From Halobaculum sp. MBLA0143 (GTDB lineage: Archaea > Halobacteriota > Halobacteria > Halobacteriales > Haloferacaceae), in the NCBI RefSeq assembly GCF_041361465.1, contig NZ_JBGKAC010000001.1, forward strand, positions 1,240,001 through 1,304,000: DNA of 64,000 nt. Direction: 5' to 3'. Below, in pieces: positions 43,199 through 51,710 of the stretch; within the stretch, counting starts at the first letter, position 1, and each line of letters opens with the position of its first letter. Under the pieces are notes generated by a model that searched no databases, was not told where the DNA came from, and was given only the letters and a program-made list of their open reading frames with translations. The position numbers and the translations under genes are program-made.

Positions 43199-44333
43199 TG
43201 ATCTCCACCTCCTTCTCTAGTCTCATCTGGACGATTGGCTTGATAAACCTGTCCACGCTGTACCTCACGGACCTTCCTTCGGTCACTGAGTCGACCAGAC
43301 CGCGTGACAGCAGGTCGTTGAGGTGGTACGATATTGTCGACTTGTCTCTGTCGAGCAGTTCCACGAGCCGCTTGGGGCGAATTCCCCTCGGATCTTGATC
43401 GATGAGCATGTGTCTGATGAGCTGTAGTTTGGCCTGTGACAGCGACCCAACCCGTTCGGTTGCGTCGGTGATTCCGAGCTGGTCCACTGCTTGGTCGATT
43501 GACTCGGAATCCCAGGGTTCCTGACCCTCGAGAAATGCCTGCTTGAGGCTCTTCACGAGAACCTGGATGAACAGCCCTGGGATACCGTTACTGTGCTTGA
43601 ATGCGGGCACGACTGCATCCTCTGACAGAGCAGCGTCTCCACCGATGAACTCTACAAGAGCGCTGGCGAGTTCGCTACACTCTGTTTTGCTGAGCCCCGG
43701 TAGTTTGATCTGTTTTGTTGTGTCGATCTCCCGTTCGATCTCGTCTCTGTCGTACCCCCACAGTTCTGGACTCCAGAACGTCACGAAGAGACCATTTTCG
43801 ACACTGGATTCGAGACGGGTCATGGACTTACGCGCCCGCTTGTCCTCACCACAGTCGTCGAGGATGAACACCGCGTTCTCATCCCCGGCTACGTCCTCGG
43901 CAACCTTCTGTAGGCGGGACTCTTCGTACGTCTCCATTGACGGGTCTGACTCGCCGATTGTAACCTTATCACCGAGGTCGTTGCACTCGAACGAGTAGAC
44001 TTCGAGACCGGCCTCTACACGGTCTAGTGCGTCTTCCACGGTTCGTCTGAACAGAGTCTTGCCGACACCTGAAACGCCAGTGACGGCCAGGTGGATGGTT
44101 CCACCCCTTGCGGCGAAGTGCCCAGCGAACTCCCCGACCTCCTGAAGTTGCTGGTCGTAGTCAACCGTCCTCTCCGTGTGCTCTGTGAAGTGGCTTCGTA
44201 TCACTTCTGTACTGACCCTCTCTGGTCGGAATCCGTGGGATTCGAGCCACGTCTCGTAGTCGCTGACCTGTCCTCGCTGTCCGTTCTCGAACGCTGCCTC
44301 AAACTGACCGAATTTACTGTCCTTGTTGTCCAT
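43191..44333 (-). CDS. P-loop ATPase with C-terminal winged helix (STAND/Orc1-like layout)
   Basis: 380 residues from ATG 44333. A helical N-terminus precedes the ATPase core: Walker A GVSGVGKT (86-93), Walker B VFILDD (155-160) and a sensor-like VTFWSPELWG. A helical lid follows (about 200-290). Residues about 300-370 form a winged helix (LIRHMLIDQDPRGIRPKRL, then KSTISYHLNDLLSRGLVDS). The order ATPase-lid-winged helix is that of Orc1/Cdc6 and of STAND regulators. The ATPase core does not look like canonical haloarchaeal Orc1. It probably binds DNA and may control its own promoter, where an inverted repeat lies. Confidence 0.78.
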   Translation of the reverse strand: MDNKDSKFGQFEAAFENGQRGQVSDYETWLESHGFRPERVSTEVIRSHFTEHTERTVDYDQQLQEVGEFAGHFAARGGTIHLAVTGVSGVGKTLFRRTVEDALDRVEAGLEVYSFECNDLGDKVTIGESDPSMETYEESRLQKVAEDVAGDENAVFILDDCGEDKRARKSMTRLESSVENGLFVTFWSPELWGYDRDEIEREIDTTKQIKLPGLSKTECSELASALVEFIGGDAALSEDAVVPAFKHSNGIPGLFIQVLVKSLKQAFLEGQEPWDSESIDQAVDQLGITDATERVGSLSQAKLQLIRHMLIDQDPRGIRPKRLVELLDRDKSTISYHLNDLLSRGLVDSVTEGRSVRYSVDRFIKPIVQMRLEKEVEING

Positions 44334-44363
44334 ATTGGGGAGTGGCGTGCCACGACTCCAACT

Positions 44364-44410
44364 AGCCAAACGATGGCACCATATTTAAATCCTATGTCAG
44401 TCATTTGGCT
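44364..44410. promoter_or_regulatory. Promoter with flanking inverted repeat upstream of the ATPase gene
   Basis: On the minus strand the TATA-like ATTTAAATAT (44381-44390) lies about 50 nt before the ATG. It sits between AGCCAAA (44364-44370) and TTTGGCT (44404-44410), a perfect 7-bp inverted repeat whose half-sites are 40 bp apart, about four helical turns. This suits an autoregulatory operator. Confidence 0.4.
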
Positions 44411-44663
44411 GTATCGGTCTACTTGTGGCTCTACACCGGCTTTCGCACTACAGATCTTAAATAGGTCTAACTATTTGAAACCCACCAAACCAGATTCGAC
44501 GAACCGGATTGCTGCTACATTGGGAACTCTTTTCACTGCGGACGAGTCAATATGTGGTATAAGTATCAAAGGTACGGTCGAACACCTCTCAGATGAACTA
44601 GGAATCGAACGAAGCGCCCGCGCCCGCGAGATGATAGAGAGGGTCGTACACATCAGGGACTAA
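44394..44663 (+). pseudogene. Possible remnant of a TFB-like (transcription factor B) cyclin fold
   Basis: The frame from ATG 44394 gives 89 residues; only the last 50 or so look protein-like. IAATLGTLFTADE, ISIKGTVEHLSDELGIERSARAREMIERVV resembles the helices of a TFB cyclin repeat (compare a typical EIDRMASALGVPKSVREVAS). The start has no sensible promoter: the TATA-like CTTAAATAGG at 44457-44466 would start transcription inside the frame. A decayed fragment is more likely than a working gene. Confidence 0.3.
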
Positions 44664-44693
44664 ACGGGGTTGATCGGTCGTTGTCCCGCATTA

Positions 44694-44728
44694 CTTTCCG
44701 AGAGTCCACACACCCGTCACTCGGAAAG
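44694..44728. repeat. 9-bp perfect inverted repeat
   Basis: CTTTCCGAG (44694-44702) and CTCGGAAAG (44720-44728) with a 17-nt loop. It lies 30 nt after the TFB-like remnant; it could be a terminator stem, an operator or an element end. Confidence 0.5.
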
Positions 44729-44787
44729 CGTGTGAACGAGTAGATGTGTGTTCCCGCCCTCACCCCCGTTTCCCCGCGAAGCCTGTC

Positions 44788-44869
44788 CGGGAAGTGGCCT
44801 TCTGGCTGATTAGGCCGCGCAGTTGTGGTCTACGAGACCACGTCAGCATCTTCAGTGCGCCACTTCCCG
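44788..44869. ncRNA. Nested stem structure: candidate structured RNA or mobile-element footprint
   Basis: Three stems nest inside one another. The outer stem is CGGGAAGTGGC (44788-44798) with GCCACTTCCCG (44859-44869), 11 bp and perfect. The middle is GCTGA (44805-44809) with TCAGC (44843-44847). The inner is GTGGTC (44825-44830) with GACCAC (44836-44841) around a TACGA loop. It lies in a gene-free stretch of about 310 nt (44664-44977). No tRNA T-loop or CCA-like end is present. The strand cannot be decided. Confidence 0.35.
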
Positions 44870-44977
44870 TTCAGCTTCTCGTCTCACCTCTCGGCAGGGG
44901 CGATGGGACGGACTCTCAACGCCAACATCTGGTGCTCCGAGTTGACTATATCAACTCTAAAGTGTTGGCCTTTTCGC

Positions 44978-45451
44978 TCACTCCCCGGCGAGGTAGCCCG
45001 CACCGGCCACGACCGCACCCACGACGGTCAACACGAGCGTGAGGACGAACCCGAGCCCGAACAACGCGGGAGCGAACCCGAGCCCGAAGACGAACCCGAT
45101 CACCGCGCCGTTGCCGGCCGCCAGCAACGGCGACCCCTCGTCTGCCCACCCGCCGACGCCGGCGCCGACGCCCAGCCCGACCAGCCAGGTCAGCGGCAGC
45201 GGGAGGAGTCCGGCGAGGAACGCACCGAGGATGGTCAGGCCGGCGAGCTTCAGCGCGCCGCCGGAGTCGTCCCGGGAACGCCCGGAGCCCGAGCCGAGTG
45301 CGACGTTGTACGCGCGCTTCGCCAGTCCGGACCAGCTCGTCCGGTTGGACACCGTCGCACGCGACGACCCGCCGGAGCGTCCGCCCCGGTCGTCGTCCGT
45401 CTCTCCGTCCCGTTCCCGCTCCCGTTCTCGCTGGCGACCGTCCCGAGACAT
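44978..45451 (-). CDS. Membrane protein with Arg/Glu-rich N-terminus
   Basis: 157 residues from ATG 45451. A highly charged start (SRDGRQRERERERDGETDDD) is followed by three or four hydrophobic, Gly/Leu-rich helices (about 68-150). Glycine-zipper-like repeats (VGLGVGAGVGGW, FGLGFAPALFGLGF) suggest tight helix packing. A TATA-like CTTGAGTC on the minus strand lies about 25 nt upstream. No family recognised. Confidence 0.7.
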   Translation of the reverse strand: MSRDGRQRERERERDGETDDDRGGRSGGSSRATVSNRTSWSGLAKRAYNVALGSGSGRSRDDSGGALKLAGLTILGAFLAGLLPLPLTWLVGLGVGAGVGGWADEGSPLLAAGNGAVIGFVFGLGFAPALFGLGFVLTLVLTVVGAVVAGAGYLAGE

Positions 45452-45560
45452 ACCCGAACCGAGGCGGCCGAGACTCAAGAGTGTGGTCACCGTGTCGCGC
45501 GTCGTGTGGGTGTCGCGCCGGTGCGGCGGAACACGGACGTGGTCGCCGTCGCGCCGCCGA

Positions 45561-45983
45561 CTACTCCGCGTCTTCGTACTCTAACGCGACGGAGTTGATA
45601 CAGAACCGTTCGCCGCCCTTGTCGTCGGGGCCGTCTTGGAACACGTGGCCGAGGTGACCGTCGCAGTTGGCACACAACACCTCGACGCGGCGCATACCGT
45701 GGCGGTCGTCCTCCTTCCGGACGACGTTCCCGTCCTCGGCGGCGTAGAACGCCGGCCAGCCACAGCCGGAGTCGTACTTCGTCTCGCCGTCGAACAACAC
45801 CTCGCCACAGCCGGCACAGACGTACTCTCCGTCGCCGTAGTGGTCGACGAACTCCCCGGAGAAGCGCGCCTCCGTCCCGCGCTCCCGGAGAATCTCGTAC
45901 TCGTCGTCGTCCAGCTCCTCGCGCCACTCCTCGTCACTGTCCGGCACCGTTCGGTCGTCCCGCTGGGTCTCGCTTCCAGCCAT
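45561..45983 (-). CDS. msrB: Peptide-methionine (R)-S-oxide reductase
   Basis: 140 residues from ATG 45983. MsrB repairs R-methionine sulfoxide. The four zinc cysteines are in YVCAGCGEV and VLCANCDGH, the substrate motif is GCGWPAFY, and the catalytic cysteine is in ERFCINSVALEY. All are in family order. An acidic N-terminus of about 20 residues precedes the core. It lies beside a thiol-related ligase gene. Confidence 0.94.
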   Translation of the reverse strand: MAGSETQRDDRTVPDSDEEWREELDDDEYEILRERGTEARFSGEFVDHYGDGEYVCAGCGEVLFDGETKYDSGCGWPAFYAAEDGNVVRKEDDRHGMRRVEVLCANCDGHLGHVFQDGPDDKGGERFCINSVALEYEDAE

Positions 45984-46061
45984 ACCCACGGTTGGTGGCG
46001 GAGACTGAAGGCGGTTCTGCTCGTTCGGGTCCAGGTTCCCCGTCACTCTGCCGGGGAGTGT

Positions 46062-47624
46062 TCACGTCCAGTCGACGAACGAGCCGTCCAACAGCGTGTC
46101 GCGCTGGCGGGCGAGGTAGTCCTGTTGTGCCCGTCTGACCGCCGCGGAGAACGAGCGACCCTCGTCGGCGTGCTCGCGGGCGCGGTCCAGCTTCCAGCCG
46201 GCGGGCGTCGTCCGCGTCTCCACACGGTGACGCAACGGCTCCAGCATCCCGGCGGCCTCCCGTTCCGAGCAGCCGGCGCCGACGAGTCCGGCCTCGGCGT
46301 GGTCCAACACGTCGGCGAACACGCGCTCCGTGTCCGTCGTCTCGACGCCCTCGTTGGTGATCCAGCGCAGGTCGGCGTCGATCCCGTCCGCGACGGCCGC
46401 CCGGAAGTTCTCCCGAGCGGTCTCCCACGAGAGGCTGGCGGCGGGGTGACGCCGTTGCGGGAGACACTCCATCAGCCCGGCGAACGCCGCCAGGAACGCC
46501 ATCGAGTCGCGGACGGTCGGCTGGGCGGGGATCACCCGGAACTCCAGACGGGCGTTGGCGGCCGCCCGAGAGCCGCCGTCGAACACCGGCCGCACCCACC
46601 GCCAGTAGGTGCCGTGTTTCCGGCGGAGGGTGGCGAACTCGTCGTCGAACCGGTTGCCGTCCACGAGCTCCTCTTCGGGCATCGGGACGATCACGTCGTC
46701 GCGAGCGACGCGGTCGACCGCCTGCTCGACGCTGTCGAGGTCCTGCGGCAGACACACCTTCGGGGAGTCCGTCGTGTTGAGTATCTCGAAGGCGTGGACT
46801 CGGTTCTCGCGAGCGCCATCTGCGACGACGGTCTCCAGGTCGACCCCGTCGTCGTACAGCTCCGGCGGGAGCAGGGGCGTGTTCACCCCCAGCGCCAGCA
46901 ACGGGCCGACGAGCCGGACGGCGTAGTCGTGGTAGACGGGGATGTCGCTCGCGGTCGGCACCTGGTAGTGGGGCTGGATCGACGTAGTGAGCGAGACCGG
47001 CATCACCGTCTCCGCCTCCAGGCTCGACAACGGCGCCGGCAGGTCGAACGTCACGTCGGCGTTGGGGCCGTTGGCCATCGCGTGGTAGCGAGCGGAGTCG
47101 CTCATGTTGGTGGCGATCGCGTGGCCGCGGCGGGTGACGACGTCACCGACGTACGAGCCGGCGGTCTCGCCGGCCGGAGCGGCCGTCCACAGCCCGTCGG
47201 AGACGAGCCGCATCCCCTCCTGGTGTGTCGTCTCCAACGCCGCCCGGAGCCGGCTCCGCACCTCGGCCGCCTGCGCCCGCAGCCCGTCCGTGTTGAACGG
47301 CTGGGGGCTCGTCGTCATCTCGGCGTTGTGGAGGCCGAGTTCCTTCTCGAAGCCGACGAGTCGGAGGAGCCGCCGGGGCACCCGCGCCAGATCCCCCCGG
47401 CTGATCCCCCCCGTCCCGTCGCCGGCGTCCCACCGGCCCTGTGACACCGCGTAGAACTCGTACTCGAAGCCGACGATCGACTGGTGGTTGTCGAAGGTGC
47501 CGTCCGCCAACTCCGATTTCACCGTCTCCGCGTCCAGTTCCGCCCGTTCTTGGAACTCCTCGGAGTCTACTCGGAGAATCTCTTCGACCCGCTCCGCCAG
47601 CGTGTCGACGCCCCGTTCTGCCAT
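46062..47624 (-). CDS. Glutamate-cysteine ligase family (GCS2-like) protein
   Basis: 520 residues from ATG 47624. The N-terminal SIVGFEYEFYAV carries the ExE metal motif of carboxylate-amine ligases of the GCS2 group. Other supporting parts are GLHNAEMTTSPQPFNTDGL, a TSIQPHYQVP segment and the late RLEFRVIPAQPTVRDSMAF. It is longer than the 350-380-residue GCS2/YbdK type, from memory, so it may be a separate subfamily. Haloarchaea use gamma-glutamylcysteine as their main thiol. The product here is not proven. MsrB, the next gene on the strand, also deals with redox. Confidence 0.72.
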   Translation of the reverse strand: MAERGVDTLAERVEEILRVDSEEFQERAELDAETVKSELADGTFDNHQSIVGFEYEFYAVSQGRWDAGDGTGGISRGDLARVPRRLLRLVGFEKELGLHNAEMTTSPQPFNTDGLRAQAAEVRSRLRAALETTHQEGMRLVSDGLWTAAPAGETAGSYVGDVVTRRGHAIATNMSDSARYHAMANGPNADVTFDLPAPLSSLEAETVMPVSLTTSIQPHYQVPTASDIPVYHDYAVRLVGPLLALGVNTPLLPPELYDDGVDLETVVADGARENRVHAFEILNTTDSPKVCLPQDLDSVEQAVDRVARDDVIVPMPEEELVDGNRFDDEFATLRRKHGTYWRWVRPVFDGGSRAAANARLEFRVIPAQPTVRDSMAFLAAFAGLMECLPQRRHPAASLSWETARENFRAAVADGIDADLRWITNEGVETTDTERVFADVLDHAEAGLVGAGCSEREAAGMLEPLRHRVETRTTPAGWKLDRAREHADEGRSFSAAVRRAQQDYLARQRDTLLDGSFVDWT

Positions 47625-47691
47625 ACCCGGGTCGTACGGTGCCGCCGACTTCAACCCCTTGGGAGTCGGCGTTCGTCCGACCGGCCCGCTC

Positions 47692-48294
47692 TCACTCCGG
47701 GCCGCGGCGGTCGTACTCCAGCGTCGCCGCGACGGCGTCGGCCGTCGCCGTGTCGAACGCGCGTTCGACGAGGTGCAAGGCGAGGTCGACCCCGGACGTG
47801 ACACCGCCCGCGGTCACCACGTCCCCGTCGTCGACGACCCGGGCCTCCCGCACGACGGCGTCCGTCTCCCGGAGGTCGTCTAACGCGCCGTGGTGGGTGA
47901 CGGCCGGACGACCGTCCAACAGTCCCGCGGCCGCCAGCAGCATCCCGCCGGTGCAGACTGACGCCACCGTCGCGCCGGCGTCGTGGTGGGCCGCGACCGC
48001 CGCCGGCACCGCCCCGCGTTCGTGTTCTGCCCACGCACCCGCCGTCGAGCGGTCGTTCCACCCGCCGCCGGGGACGACCAGGAGATCAGACGCCTCGTCG
48101 TCGTCAGGCTCCGGGAGCGTCCCGTCCGGCTCGACGCGCATGCCGTGGCTGGCTGTCACAGTTTCTGTGGGTTCCAGCGTGACGAACCGCGCCCGGCAGT
48201 CGGCCCCCTCGCTCGCGGCGTTCTGGAACACCTCGAACGGCCCGACCGCGTCCAGTTCGTCGAACCCCTCGTAGAGGACGATGTCGACGTTCAC
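47692..48294 (-). CDS. DJ-1/PfpI-family protein
   Basis: 200 residues from GTG 48294. The flavodoxin-like GATase1 fold is complete: VDIVLYEGFDELDAVGPFEV, then DLLVVPGGGWN, the nucleophile elbow VASVCTGGMLLAAAG (Cys) and VVTAGGVTSGVDLALHLVE. The last segment is typical of the isonitrile hydratase/AraC-type subgroup rather than of true glyoxalases. A protein-repair or small-molecule hydratase role is possible; the substrate is unknown. Confidence 0.87.
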   Translation of the reverse strand: MNVDIVLYEGFDELDAVGPFEVFQNAASEGADCRARFVTLEPTETVTASHGMRVEPDGTLPEPDDDEASDLLVVPGGGWNDRSTAGAWAEHERGAVPAAVAAHHDAGATVASVCTGGMLLAAAGLLDGRPAVTHHGALDDLRETDAVVREARVVDDGDVVTAGGVTSGVDLALHLVERAFDTATADAVAATLEYDRRGPE

Positions 48295-48340
48295 GGCGAC
48301 GCTACGCCCGGCGACGGGAGGAATGTATCGGAGCCAGCCG

Positions 48341-49033
48341 TCACCGGTTCGGGAGTTTGTCGACTTCGCGGGTGAGGCCGGCCTTGTCGGTCCAGTCGTA
48401 CAGCCGGTCGACGCTGTCGAACAGACCGAGAACGTCTTCTTGTGGCTGACTGTACGGGTTCGTCGGGTCCACGCCGTTGTTCAGTTCGTCTGGGTTCAGG
48501 CCCTCGTAGTTACGGCGGAAGGCGTGGGTCTTCTCGAAGAAGTTGTTCCGGATCTCGCCCAGTTCCACAGATGGCCCCGCGTGTCGACCCTCGAACACTG
48601 GGACGAGATAGTCGGCGTACGAGGCCAGGAGGTAGAATTTGCAGTGGGTCTCCGGTGGGTCGCCGGGTGAGTCTCCGGCTCCTTCGGTGTGCTCGTCGTC
48701 GGTGCTCGCCTCGCTCGCTCCGTTTTCCGTCTCGCCCGTCTCGAACTGACTCGGATCGAGGAGGTCACACAAGAGAAACGCATAGGTTCGTGTCCGCGCG
48801 TTGAGTTCCGTTTCCACGAACTGGAGCCGTCTGATCGGGTACGTATCGTAGCTCCCGAGAACGAAGAAACAGGTCTGTCCGCTGAAGAACGGATACGAGT
48901 TCTCTACGAAGAACCGCAGTACCCTGTTCACGAACGCCGGGCCGTAGTCGACGCCGTTCGTCGCCTCCAGAACCTTCGATTCGACCTCTTCCGAACACTC
49001 TGTCACGTCCGGAACTTCTGGGGGACGGCTCAC
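48341..49033 (-). CDS. Unknown protein, divergent from a winged-helix/HEAT protein
   Basis: 230 residues from GTG 49033 with a TATA-like GCTATTTAGTC (minus strand) about 27 nt upstream. Sequence is mixed: VNRVLRFFVENSYPFFSGQTCFFVLG, an acidic low-complexity insert (about 115-140, ENGASEASTDDEHTEG), and a late YLLASYADYLVPVFEG with GEIRNNFFEKTHAFRRNYEG. No catalytic motif or membrane segment. It shares a 112-nt promoter region with the gene at 49146. No family recognised. Confidence 0.7.
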   Translation of the reverse strand: MSRPPEVPDVTECSEEVESKVLEATNGVDYGPAFVNRVLRFFVENSYPFFSGQTCFFVLGSYDTYPIRRLQFVETELNARTRTYAFLLCDLLDPSQFETGETENGASEASTDDEHTEGAGDSPGDPPETHCKFYLLASYADYLVPVFEGRHAGPSVELGEIRNNFFEKTHAFRRNYEGLNPDELNNGVDPTNPYSQPQEDVLGLFDSVDRLYDWTDKAGLTREVDKLPNR

Positions 49034-49145
49034 AATCTGTGCTGAACGCCGTAGCTATTTAGTCTTTATTACTTATTCGGCGTACGCTCCGAATCACCGA
49101 TTCGGCTCTCCCGAATCTTTTCAGTCGGCAACTCGTAGTGGCTGT

Positions 49146-50150
49146 ATGCACGAGATCAGGGACGCCCCGTTCGCGGGCGAGGAGGAGACGTACCACTTCC
49201 TCACGCAGGAGACGCGGTACCTGATCCTCCAGTACGTCCTGGCGCACCCCGAAAATCTCCCGTCTCTCGACGAGCTGGATCACGCGATTCCGAAGGGGAA
49301 GAGCACGATCCACGAACACCTCGGGAAGCTCCGAGAGCGTGACGTGGTCGACAGCTACGAGGTCGACGCGGAGGATCGGAGCCGCGACCTCCCCTCGACG
49401 TTCTACGGGCTGACGGAGTACGGGATCTACCTCCTGGAGGAGTTCGATCTCCTCCAGGGGAAGCCCGCGTTGCAGGCGATGTACGCGAACATGGAGAAAC
49501 CGGAACGGATTCGCCGGTACGAGGACGCTCCCCGACCGTCGAAGAAGAGTGAGGACGAACTCCGCGAGGAGCTAGACGAGGTCACTCGGGACGGCGACGT
49601 AGACGACGCGACGGCGGCACGGAAGGCAACGGGAATCTCCAGTCTGCTGAACGGTGGTGGGAGGGAGAGTCGAACGATCAGCGAAGGCGACGACGTGTCA
49701 GCCCAACTCGAACTTGGGTCAAGCGTGCTCCGACTGCTCGAATCGGACGACAGTGACGACCGCGCGGCTGCCGTGTCGGCGTTGTCCGAGATTGCGAGTG
49801 CCAGCCCGGAGAGTGTCGTCCCAGCGTTGCCGACGCTCGCCGAGCGGATCGACGATCTGCCCCTCGAACGACAGCGGGCGGTGTCGGCGATCTTTGCGGC
49901 AGTCGCCTCGGACGCTCCCGGCGGGATCTCCGACGAGGTGATCGGCCGCTTGGGCGAGTTCTACGCCCAGGACATCGACCACTGGCGACAGGACCCCGAA
50001 GTGGCACGCGAGACGCTACAGACCGGACTCGCTGTCGCTGCTAGCGTCGGTGCATCGAGGGTCCGTTCCGTGTGCCTCGGTGCTCTCGAGAGCATCGATT
50101 CCGTTGAAGAGAACCACGACGTGACGGCGGATCGTCCCGAGACAGTGTAA
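49146..50150 (+). CDS. Winged-helix protein with C-terminal HEAT-like repeats
   Basis: 334 residues from ATG 49146, about 27 nt after a TATA-like ATCTTTTC. Residues 15-90 are an ArsR-like winged helix (ETRYLILQYVLAHPENLPSL, then KSTIHEHLGKLRERDVVD and a wing). A charged linker (about 120-190) precedes HEAT-like helices: DDRAAAVSALSEIASASPESV, LERQRAVSAIFAAVASDAP and ARETLQTGLAVAASVGA. DNA binding joined to a protein-interaction solenoid is unusual for a haloarchaeal regulator. It is divergent from a gene of unknown function and converges on the photolyase gene. Confidence 0.75.
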   Translation: MHEIRDAPFAGEEETYHFLTQETRYLILQYVLAHPENLPSLDELDHAIPKGKSTIHEHLGKLRERDVVDSYEVDAEDRSRDLPSTFYGLTEYGIYLLEEFDLLQGKPALQAMYANMEKPERIRRYEDAPRPSKKSEDELREELDEVTRDGDVDDATAARKATGISSLLNGGGRESRTISEGDDVSAQLELGSSVLRLLESDDSDDRAAAVSALSEIASASPESVVPALPTLAERIDDLPLERQRAVSAIFAAVASDAPGGISDEVIGRLGEFYAQDIDHWRQDPEVARETLQTGLAVAASVGASRVRSVCLGALESIDSVEENHDVTADRPETV

Positions 50151-50178
50151 CGGTCCCGTTCGGTTCTGACAGCCGACT

Positions 50179-51603
50179 TCAGTCCGCCGTCCCCTCCTCG
50201 TACTCCCCGCGAGCGCGCTCGAACATCTCTAACGCCTCCTCGCGCATCTCGGAGTGGTCGACCACGGGATCGGGGTACTCCGGCGCCACCTCGCGGCGCC
50301 GGCCGACGGACAGTTCGTGCCAGGAGTGAACGTCGTCGGCGGGCACGCCCTCTAGCTCCGGAACGTACTCGGCGATGTACTCCGCGTCGGGGTCGTAGCG
50401 CTCCCCCTGCGTCATCGGGTTGAAGATCCGGAAGTACGGCTGAGCGTCCGTCCCGGTGGAGGCGGCCCACTGCCAGCCGCCGTTGTCGTTGGCGGTGTCG
50501 TGATCCGCCAGCTTCTCTCGGAACCAGTCGTACCCCTCGCGCCAGTCGATCAGGAGGTCCTTCGTGAGGAAGGAGGCGACGATCATCCGGACGCGGTTGT
50601 GCATGTACGCCTCCTGGCGGAGCTGTCGCATCCCCGCGTCGACGATGGGGTAGCCCGTGAGGCCGTCCTTCCAGGCCTGGAGATCCTGCTGTGCCCGCGA
50701 TCCGGTGCGCCAGCCGATCTCCTGTTCGTACTCCTTGTAGTTGTCCGAGACGACGTGCGGGTGCGCCCACAGCACCTGGGTGTAGAACTCCCGCCAGGCC
50801 AACTGTGACTGGAACTCCTCGACGGAGTCGGCGTCGTCGCCGGCGACCTGGGCTCTCGCCTCGGCGGTCTTCTCGTACACCTCCCGCACGCCGATGGTGC
50901 CCCACTTCAGATCCGTCGACAGCCGCGAGGTGTTCTCGTCTGCGGGGTAGTCCCGGCGGTCTTCGTAGTCGTAGACGGCCTCGTCCAGAAAGGCGTCGAG
51001 CCGTTGGCGGGCGTACTCGGTTCCGGCGGGCTGGACGGTCGCCTCCGGCTCCGAGAAGCCCAGGTCCTCGATGGACGGGAGTGGGTCGCCGGACACGTCC
51101 GCGAGGTCGCTCGTGTCCGGCGCGGGCAGGGGGTCCTCCTTGCCGCGGTCACGCCACTTCTTCCAGAAGTACGTGAACACGGAGTAGGGGTCGCCGGCGT
51201 TAGTGGTGATCGACCCGGGCTCGTGGTGGACCAGATCCTGGTGGTCGTGACGGCCCACGTCGGCGTCGGCCAGCGCCCGTCGGACGGCGGCGTCGCGCTC
51301 GCGGGCCAGCCCGGAGTAGTCTTCGTTCCAGTGGACCGCCTCGGCGTCGTGGGCGGCCGCCAGCGCCGGCAGTTCCTCGCGTGGGTCACCCCGGACGGTC
51401 ACCAGGTCCGAACCGTGGTCGCGGTACCACTCCCGGAGCGCCGACAGCGCGTCCAGCATGAACCGGACCCGCGGCGGCCCGGCGTGCTCCAAGACGGCGT
51501 CGTCGAACACGAACACGGGGACGACCGGCCCGGCCTCGGCGGCGGCCGCCAGTCCGCGATTGTCTGCCGCACGGAGATCCCGGCGGTGCCAGAACAGTCG
51601 CAT
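50179..51603 (-). CDS. phr: Class I CPD photolyase
   Basis: 474 residues from ATG 51603; upstream codons are Arg-rich and not conserved-looking. The N-terminal antenna domain begins RLFWHRRDLRAADN. The FAD domain has TSRLSTDLKWGTIGVREVYE, then ELAWREFYTQVL-type sequence (QLAWREFYTQVLWAHPHV), MRQLRQEAYMHNRVRMIVAS and the late YDPDAEYIAEYVPEL. It splits cyclobutane pyrimidine dimers with blue light. It complements the iron-sulfur photolyase at 23862. Confidence 0.94.
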   Translation of the reverse strand: MRLFWHRRDLRAADNRGLAAAAEAGPVVPVFVFDDAVLEHAGPPRVRFMLDALSALREWYRDHGSDLVTVRGDPREELPALAAAHDAEAVHWNEDYSGLARERDAAVRRALADADVGRHDHQDLVHHEPGSITTNAGDPYSVFTYFWKKWRDRGKEDPLPAPDTSDLADVSGDPLPSIEDLGFSEPEATVQPAGTEYARQRLDAFLDEAVYDYEDRRDYPADENTSRLSTDLKWGTIGVREVYEKTAEARAQVAGDDADSVEEFQSQLAWREFYTQVLWAHPHVVSDNYKEYEQEIGWRTGSRAQQDLQAWKDGLTGYPIVDAGMRQLRQEAYMHNRVRMIVASFLTKDLLIDWREGYDWFREKLADHDTANDNGGWQWAASTGTDAQPYFRIFNPMTQGERYDPDAEYIAEYVPELEGVPADDVHSWHELSVGRRREVAPEYPDPVVDHSEMREEALEMFERARGEYEEGTAD

Positions 51604-51710
51604 ACCGCTACCACGGACGGAAAGCCCCTCAAACTGTCGACGGGCCGCGACCGCGACCACGACGCACTACGACCCCTCGACCACTCCCGTGTGACGGACG
51701 TTTTCGGTGC

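Noticed and set aside
44240-44270. T-loop-like GGATTCGAGCC
   Set aside because: It lies in the ATPase coding sequence and has no matching tRNA arms.
44380-44970. Possible replication origin, as the DNA is AT-richer, has inverted repeats and lies beside an ATPase/winged-helix gene
   Set aside because: No recognisable origin recognition box repeats are seen and the ATPase does not look like canonical Orc1/Cdc6.
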